A stretch of DNA of 64,000 nucleotides from Haberlea rhodopensis (Eukaryota; Streptophyta; Magnoliopsida; Lamiales; Gesneriaceae), in assembly GCA_907163345.1 (NCBI GenBank), contig CAJQUN010000007.1, positions 5,532,582-5,596,581 of the forward strand, read 5' to 3'. A model generated the notes under the pieces. The model was not told where the DNA came from and made no database searches. It worked only from the letters and a program-made list of their open reading frames with translations. The position numbers were made by a program, and so were the translations under genes. Below are positions 57,646-64,000 of the stretch, piece after piece (within the stretch, counting starts at the first letter, position 1; each line of letters opens with the position of its first letter).

Positions 57646-57653
57646 TATAAATA
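57646..57653 (+). promoter_or_regulatory. TATA box of SV1 LTR
   Basis: TATAAATA, with the matching element conserved in the SV2 LTR (61742-61749, minus). Confidence 0.6.
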
Positions 57654-58255
57654 CGTCAAATTGAAGAATGGTTAGCTGAATGATCTATTCAAACAAAGAG
57701 AAACACCTCAACGCAAAAAGAATAATCATCTCACTGATATTCTCTAAAGGTTCAGCAAGAGCAGACAAGCAATATTACTGTACTCGTGACAGATTATCCT
57801 CAACTGAAGTCTGCTGCTCAAGAACATTCGAAGCTAAACAATTTATTTTTAAGAGTGTCATAGAAATCACTGTAATCAAATTAAGAAGTTGTGATTGCTA
57901 GGAGTTTAGGCCAAGCTGTGTGAATGCCTAAGAAGGTTGTATATTGTAAAGTGTAAACCAAGTCTTCTAGTGTAACCTTCCTGGAAAAGAAGAAGGGGAG
58001 ACATAGAAGCGTTGTGCTTCGAACTTCCAGAAACAATACTTGTGCCATTTACTTACTGCTTATTTACCATTCAGTTTTTATCCCTCACAAGTCCAGCAAA
58101 CGTCTTCCGCACTATATTCAGTGTTTGCTGACTTGCTATATATTGAGAAGTTACTGCAGTGCTTAACAGTCTGCAGTTAGCCCGAGCAAAATTGAAATTG
58201 AATCTAGTGTTTATTCACCCCCCCCCTTCTTCTAAACACTACCCCGATCCTAACA

Positions 58256-59142
58256 AACATAATTTTTAATTTTTAGAATAGTTTTCTTTCAATTTTTGTA
58301 AAGACGCTCGAAGTATGAAGACGGAATCGTGCTTCGCTTTAGTAACTTTCTTTTGTATTGATTGTTTGATGTTTTTAATTCAATTTTTGTTAGTTTTAGA
58401 TTTAGTTATGCAAGGCTAAATACTTTGATTCTTGGTTGAGGGATACTTGCCTTTGGAATAGAAAGACTTGTGAAAATTTTGGTTTGATTGTTGAATTTTT
58501 AATTCAATTTCAATTTCTTTTTCAGATTATGATTCTTATGATTGTTGTGTTTGATTTATAGATTGATCACCTAGTAATCACATACAATTTCTAATGCTAA
58601 TTAAGAAGCAACTAAGATTGATAATTACCTGTTGTTGGTGTTATTAAATTCTTAGGAAAAACGATTGGATGATTAATTCTAACGGCTGTAGTTCTTATTG
58701 CTTAGATTCATTAGACTTTGGTAGTTTTGAAACTATCATTGATTTAATCTTAACGGCTGTAGTTTTGGTTAAAGATTTGATAAGAGTCGAATTGAATGCT
58801 GTTTTCTTTTTTACCATGATTAAGGTAAGTAAGGAATTAAGTTTTCAATTGATGAATAATTGAATAAATTCATATGTTTACTAATTTGATGATCAAGTGA
58901 ATGATTTCCAAAGGTAAAGTTGACCGAAAACCAAGAATTGCTTTTTAATCTTGATAAACTAGTGATTTGCTGGCTTTTGTTTAATTTAGTTATAGTTAAA
59001 GAAATTTGAAAACCCCTATTTTAATACTTGTTAGCATAAAAGTATTCACTTCCCTGTGGGATCGATCCCTACTCACGCTACTACATATTTACTGTTATTA
59101 ACTTGACAGGGTTAATTTGGGCGTACGCGATAACGCTACCAA
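58256..59142 (+). repeat. Athila 5' LTR, right portion
   Basis: Begins with the duplicated aacat (58256-58260), AT-rich, no ORF, ending cgctacca shortly before the primer site. Two near-repeated aacggctgtagtt segments occur near 58680 and 58753. Confidence 0.75.
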
Positions 59143-59146
59143 ATTT

Positions 59147-59164
59147 TGGCGCCGTTGCCGGGGA
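59147..59164 (+). other. Primer binding site of Athila element (tRNA-Asp type)
   Basis: TGGCGCCGTTGCCGGGGA, the standard Athila/Tat primer site complementary to tRNA-Asp. Confidence 0.93.
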
Positions 59165-59319
59165 AGGCAATTACTTTTGTGTTAACGTGTTTTATTTATT
59201 TCATTTTATACTCGTGTTGTTTGTTCACGAGTACAGGTGATCCCTCAGATCAAGAAGACAATATTCACTACGATCCTGAGATCGAGAGGACACTACATCG
59301 GAGAAGGAGAGAAAATCGA

Positions 59320-61141
59320 ATGCAAGAAGAGGAAGAAAGGGGCAACATGGCTGCGAATCGAAGTTTACGACAACTGGCCAATCCGGAATTGAACCAACAA
59401 CCTCTTTGCATTTCTTTTCCTACTCTTGCAACTAATGTTAATTTTGAACTAAAATCTGGACTAATACATTTGTTGCCATCTTTTCATGGACTTGCAGGAG
59501 AAGATTGTCATAAGCATTTGATGGAGTTCCATGTGGTTTGCACCACTATGAAGCCGACTGGAGTTAGAGCAAATCAAGTTGAGAGCTTTCCCTTTTTCCT
59601 TGAAGGAAACTGCAAAGGACTGGCTATTCTACCTACCATCCGGATCGGTCACAACATGGAATGATCTCAATAGGACGTTTCTAGAAAAATAATTTCCAGC
59701 ATCAAGGGCGGCTAATATACGGAAGGAGATCTACTCTATTCGGCAGTACACGGGAGAGACATTGCATGAGTACTGGGAGAGCTTCAAGAAGCTGTGTGCA
59801 AGCTGCCCACAACACCAGATAAGTGAACATTTACTCATACAATACTTTTATGAGGGGTTGTTATCTAGTGACAGGTACTTGGTTGACGCTGCGAGCGGTG
59901 GAGCTTTTGTGGATAAGACACTGGAAGATGCAAGAAGCTTGATAGCAAACATGGCGACCAACTCATAGCAGCTTGGCAACTTTAGAAATGAGCCGAATCA
60001 ACGGAAACAAGGAGAGGTAAACCTGTCTAACCTAGAACAACAACTTATTAGCCTCACCTTTCTTGTTCATCAAATGGCAGGAGGAAATGGACAGACAGTG
60101 AAGCCGCGTGGAATATGTTTGGAGATGAGTCATACTACAGATTCATGCCCATCACTTCAAGAAGCATCTGCTGAGCAAGTGAATGCAGCAGGGGGATTTC
60201 AGGGGCAACCTCAACGCAAATATGACCCTTACTCCAACACATACAACCCAGGATAGAGAGACCATCCTAACTTGATCTATGGACAACAATAGATGAATCA
60301 CGTTCCACCTCAAGTGCCGCAACAATCGATGAATCACGTTCCACCTCAAGTGCCGCAACAACCACAACATCCACCACCATATAGGCCACCTTTTCAGATG
60401 GCACAACAGTCTAATTACCCTTCTACTAGTGACAGGTTAGAGAATATTATTCAAGATCTTGTTCATAATGTTACAAAATTTCAACAGGAAATAAGATCAA
60501 GTACTCAAACCTTGAACACTCAAGTGGGTCAACTAGCCACCGCTCTCAATCGTGTTGAAGCCCATGGATCAACCACCCTACCATCCCAAACAGTGGTGAA
60601 TCCAAGGGAAAATGGAAGTGCAGTCACACTTAGGAGTGGTAAAGAACTGGAGATACCGGAGGGGAAGACGGAAGATCAACCCAAGGATGATAAAGAAAAA
60701 GAAACTGAAGTTGGAGACAAGATCATCATGGAACAAGAGGTACCAAAAGGTAAGTCTCCTTCCTTTTTCTGAATATAAAGTACCACCCCCTTTCCCCCAA
60801 TCATTAAAAGATAATAGGAAAGATGCTGGACTTAAAGGTCTATACAAAACCTTTCATTGATGTGAGGTAAACATCCCTTTACTTGATGCAATTCAACAAG
60901 TACCTCGCTATGCAAAATTTTTGAAAGAGTTATGCACTGCAAAGAGGAATCATAGGTTGAAGGGGTCTCAAAAGATTGAATTTGGAGAAAACGTATCAGC
61001 TGTGATCCAAAAAAAAATCCCTACCAAGTGTAAGGACCCATATATGTTCTCTATTCCGTGCACAATTGGTAACGATCGCCTTGAAAAGGCCATGTTAGAT
61101 TTAGGAGCATCAATTAATGTCATGTCAAGCTCTATATATGC
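59320..61141 (+). pseudogene. gag: Athila gag and start of protease (broken)
   Basis: The start is uncertain, with ATG candidates at 59320 and 59347. Order of blocks: LLPSFHGLAGEDCHKHLMEFHVVC (59470-59540), FPFFLEG, a frame change near 59625, YSIRQYTGETLHEYWESFKKLC (59731-59796), LLIQYFYEGL, a stop near 59966. Then comes a degraded knuckle (CLEMSHTTDSCP, 60116), YDPYSNTYNPG, a Pro/Gln-rich section with a duplicated MNHVPPQVPQQ, a coiled-coil-like segment (60430-60560) and VTLRSGKELE (60622). Further on are PLLDAIQQVPRYAKFLKELC (60876-60935) and protease DLGASINVMSSS (61096-61130), where SV2 breaks it. Several stops and frameshifts. Confidence 0.85.
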
Positions 61142-61741
61142 TGTTAGGATCGGGGTAATGTTTAGAAGGGGGGTTGAATAAACACTAGATTTAATTTCGA
61201 TTTCTTTTTCTGGTTAACTGTAAACTGTTAAGTATTACAGTTGCTTCTCAATATTGGGCAAGTCAGCAGACACTTGTTATAGTGCGGAATACGTCTACTG
61301 AACTTGTGAGGAATAAAACTGAGGTAATACAGCAATAAACAAATAACACAAGAGTTGTTTCTGGAATTTCGAAGCACAACGCTTCTACATCTCCCCTTAT
61401 TCCTTTGCAGGAAGGATTCACTAGAAGACTTGGTTTACACTTTTACAGTATACAACCTTCTTAGGCACTAACACACTTGGCCCAAACTCCTAGCAATCAC
61501 AATCTTCTTAACTTTTGATTACAAGAGATTCTCCAACACTCTTTACAGAATAAACTTTCTAGCTTCGAGTGTTTTTGAGCGGCAGACGTCAATTGGAATT
61601 AATCTGTCACAGATTCAGTTTCACAGCTTGTCTGCTCTTTGCTGAACGTTTGGAATATCAGTAATATGATTTTCTTGTTTGCTTTGAAGTATATCACTTT
61701 GTTGAAAATCGCTCAGCTCTTCTTCATTTTCTGCTTGGACA

Positions 61742-61749
61742 TATTTATA
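61742..61749 (-). promoter_or_regulatory. TATA box of SV2 LTR
   Basis: Minus strand TATAAATA at the position equivalent to 57646-57653 in SV1. Confidence 0.55.
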
Positions 61750-62029
61750 GGTTTGGTTGTCCAACGGTAGCTTTTCTGTATATGGAAGAGATTAGCTTTC
61801 CAAATTCATATTGTCTTGTTTCCTATTTTGTTTAAGCAACGGCTCTTTTCACTCTGACGGTAATGGTGGCGGAGATATAGCAGAGTGCGCCGCTCTGTTG
61901 TACCTTTGTCAGAGAATGTTGTACTTATTTTGTCGCGTGGCTTAGTGCTCTTACTGGAAGTTTAGACTTCTGCTGGTTTTGTTTGCTCAACTGGTCGTTC
62001 ATCCTCTTATAACCAGTTGATGTCTTTGT

Positions 62030-62470
62030 TCAGTTGGGACTATCCAGTTGATAGTTGTCCAGTAGATGTCTGTCCAGTTGGTGACCATCCAGTTGATGTC
62101 TATCCAGTTGGTAGCCATCCAGTTGATGTCTTGTCTAGTTGATGTCTATCCAGTTGGTAGCCATCCAGTTTGTGTCTTTCAGCCGGTTGGTGTCTTCACC
62201 TGGTAGGTGTTCATACAGTTGATCTTTATCACCCGGTAAAACTTCAATATCCGGTAGGTGTCTTCATCCGGTAGATGTTCATACAGTTGATCTTTATCAC
62301 CCGGTAAGACTTCAATATCCGGTAGGTGTCTTCATCCGGTAGATGTCTTCATCCGGTAGGAGTCTTTATCCGGTAGATGTCTTCATCCGGTAGGAGTCTT
62401 TATCCAGTTGGTCTTTGACATCCGGTAGGAGTCTTTATCCAGTTGGTCTTTGACATCCGGTAGGTGTTTG
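62030..62470. repeat. Minisatellite in SV2 LTR
   Basis: Fifteen-nucleotide-type units related to the SV1 array, plus longer duplicated blocks (e.g. 62207-62270 and 62271-62335 share catacagttgatctttatca). Independent expansion relative to SV1. Confidence 0.82.
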
Positions 62471-62504
62471 TAATCACCAAAACTTAGAAATCGTTTTCCC
62501 AACA

Positions 62505-63388
62505 ATTTCCCCCTTTTTGGTGATGACAAAACTAAGCAATAATCGATTTCTTACTTGAGTAAATAAGATGAGAATCCTGAAAATACTTGAAGACATAATG
62601 GAAAAGAAATTTTCATTTGTTATTAATATAAGCAGATTACAAGTTGTAATCAAACTGGACAATTGAGAGAGATTCATCTTCATTTAAGATGAATTCTAAT
62701 AACTTGAATAGAATCTAAGACAAATCTAGTTTTACATAATATAGCTGATACATGACAAATTTTTAAACAAGCACTGTAGACCTGGAGAGCTTCGATCCAT
62801 CTAATGTCAGAGAGGAAGAGCTCGATCCACCTTATTTCAGAGAGGAAGAGCTCGATCCACCTTGTTTCAGAGATGACCTAATAAGAATACTCTATCTCTG
62901 CCGGTCTACCTTGTTTCAGAGAGAAGGTCGGGAAGAGTCATATGTATATTCATCAGGCAGCTTCCATGGTTCATGGATTCACCTATAAGAATACTCTATC
63001 TCTGTCTTCCCCCTTTTTGTCATCAGCACCCAGATAACTCCTGATAGCAGTTCCTGACTGATGATGAGCATCAGAGCAGGATCCAAAACGCTGAAGCTTA
63101 ATGGAGCTGGGTTAGATAAGTAATCAACCCATGAGGGGTTGATTTAGATAAGTAATAAACCCATGAATCGGAAAAGTTTTTAACAGAAAACCAAGGAATT
63201 TTGAAAGTCTTGAAGTTAATCATGATGAGTGAATGTGTGTTATGTGAGTAAACAAGAGTCGCTATTTATAGAATAGAAAAGGTTTCAATTAATGTGAATG
63301 CGTTTATGTTGATCAGTAAATACAAAGAAAAAGTCAACTAAACACAGTAAATAGATTGGAGTAATTAAGATGGAGTCAGAAAACGATA
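62505..63388 (-). other. SV2 polypurine tract and 3' untranslated region
   Basis: Starts with the inverted tract atttccccctttttggtgat. It contains a 33-bp tandem repeat (gagaggaagagctcgatcca then ccttatttca, 62810-62880). No ORF of note. Confidence 0.65.
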
Positions 63389-64000
63389 CTATTTTCGCCC
63401 GAACCAATGTTTGGAATAGTCGCGTTTTTCGGTAGGCGGTTGGCGCGGACTTCGAGATCTCGGTTGAGCAGTTGATCGGGACTGAGTGAGTGCTCCAGTT
63501 GCAGGGGATGAACGATCAGTTGAACTTGAAGCTCGCTGTGATGAAGGAGCAGTTCTGCTGGGTTCAGGCAGTCTGCGGATTATTTGAGGAGCTGCAGGCA
63601 GGCTATTGCATATATCTTGAATCTGAGAAGCAAATGCTGCCTGCATGGTGGCCAACTGATCGGTTAAGACTCTCTTGGCGTCTTAAATCTTTTCTCCAAG
63701 AGCCAAGGATGTGGCAGCATGAAGAGATTCATTATTTTGATTAATCTGAAGACGAGCCTGGCCAATCCGAGAAAGAGTGTCCGCCATAGTGTTCTCAGTA
63801 AAAGTTTGAAGTCGGGTGACAGTAGTTGTTAAACTACTTAAGTCCCTGTAGACTTGCTGGAATTGAAAGTCTGTGTGCTGCTGATGGGTTCCTAGAATGA
63901 GAGTTGCAGTCCGCTCTTCCTGCTTAAGTTTATTGACATCGCTGGCTAGTGCTGATATTGCAGTGGAGAGGTTAGCTAGCTGTGCAGCAATGTTTGGTGG
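63389..64000 (-). pseudogene. SV2 ORF3, C-terminal part
   Basis: Aligned with 55440-56080 of SV1. It contains the coiled coil (ISALASDVNKLKQEERTATL, visible from about 63960 leftwards), a TAA near 63660 where SV1 has Glu, AAFASQIQDICNSLPAAPQ, an Arg/Ser/Pro tail, and the terminal RDYSKHWFGRK before the stop at 63389. It reads through the position at which SV1 has its TAG. The N-terminal part is beyond the window. Confidence 0.85.

Larger units (their letters stand above)
36531..58255 (+). mobile_element. SV1: Sirevirus-type Ty1/copia element with 3' ORF, interrupted by gypsy A and B
   Basis: Identical 5-bp aacat at 36526-36530 and 58256-58260 brackets the unit. The 5' LTR survives as 473 bp (36531-37003). 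The 3' LTR is complete (56910-58255). Between them, after the nested gypsies, come gag (from 47538), pol in the copia order PR-INT-RT-RNase H to 52777, and a further ORF (from 53326). This order, a long gag with a coiled-coil region and an additional 3' ORF fit the Sirevirus/Maximus lineage. The rest of the 5' LTR, the primer site and part of the leader are deleted. Confidence 0.9.
56910..58255 (+). repeat. SV1 3' LTR (1346 bp)
   Basis: TGTTGGGAAAAC to CCGATCCTAACA, then the aacat target duplication. Minisatellite at 56936-57350 (18-nt and alternating 15-nt units), TATA box at 57646, and a C run near 58218-58226. Confidence 0.92.
35951..61141 (+). mobile_element. Athila-type gypsy element hosting two Sireviruses
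   Basis: The 5' LTR is in two pieces (about 35951-36530 and 58261-59142) split by SV1. A tRNA-Asp type primer site (59147-59164), gag and the beginning of protease follow. The element is broken at 61142 by SV2, and the rest lies beyond the window. The left LTR boundary is approximate: it is where minus-strand Athila gag similarity stops and tgatgtgactag begins. Confidence 0.8.
61142..62504 (-). repeat. SV2 3' LTR (1363 bp)
   Basis: Reverse complement of the SV1 LTR family, with its minisatellite at 62030-62470 in a different arrangement (ccagttgatgtctat and catccggtaggtgtc type units). The inverted TATA box is at 61742-61749. Confidence 0.9.
61142..64000 (-). mobile_element. SV2: second Sirevirus, minus strand, 3' part only
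   Basis: On the plus strand the order is LTR (61142-62504), inverted polypurine tract, untranslated region and the end of ORF3 on the minus strand, running off the window. The LTR edges are the reverse complement of those of SV1 (tgttaggatcgggg vs ccccgatcctaaca). It disrupts the Athila protease. The left target duplication would be tatgc (61137-61141), and its partner is outside the window. Confidence 0.9.

Overview
This 64 kb window looks like plant nuclear heterochromatin made almost entirely of nested LTR retrotransposons. I find no host gene, rRNA, tRNA or CRISPR array, and nothing bacterial. The plant assignment rests on Ty3/gypsy chromoviruses with a tRNA-Met type primer site, an Athila-type gypsy element with a tRNA-Asp type primer site, Sirevirus-type Ty1/copia elements carrying an extra 3' ORF, and a hAT-like MITE. 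The extra ORF resembles hypothetical proteins I associate from memory with Lamiales/Gesneriaceae, so an asterid is possible but unproven. Left block (1-15403): a minus-strand gypsy chromovirus (G1, 1-5575) is cut by the window edge. It sits inside the 3' LTR of a non-autonomous, LARD-like minus-strand element (LARD-1, 5576-13477), which in turn interrupts an older partial LTR (13478-15403). An unassigned stretch follows (15404-16297). Middle block (16298-33859): a decayed plus-strand chromovirus (gypsy C). Its 5' LTR carries a 532-bp hAT-like MITE (17692-18223) and a complete second LARD (LARD-2, 18563-26900). Its 3' LTR is truncated. Right block (33860-64000): a collapsed minus-strand Athila remnant (33860-35950) abuts a plus-strand Athila element (about 35951-61141). 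The Athila 5' LTR holds a Sirevirus (SV1, 36531-58255, 5-bp target duplication aacat on both sides). The SV1 5' LTR holds a gypsy fragment (A, 37004-39520). A deletion joined gypsy A to the SV1 gag leader, and a further gypsy (B, 39521-47500, duplication ttagg on both sides) then inserted at that junction. The Athila protease region is broken at 61142 by a second Sirevirus in minus orientation (SV2). Coding regions are mostly broken by stops, frameshifts and deletions. The most intact are the G1 gag, parts of SV1 pol, and the first 713 codons of the SV1 3' ORF. The signal least explained by known categories is structural. The roughly 4-kb internal domains of both LARDs have no credible coding capacity but are packed with short perfect inverted repeats, some differing between copies by pair-preserving changes. 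Related palindrome arrays (paired GATCGATCG units and GCGG..CCGC units) recur in the LTRs of chromoviruses, and the GATCGATCG type also occurs in an Athila LTR.
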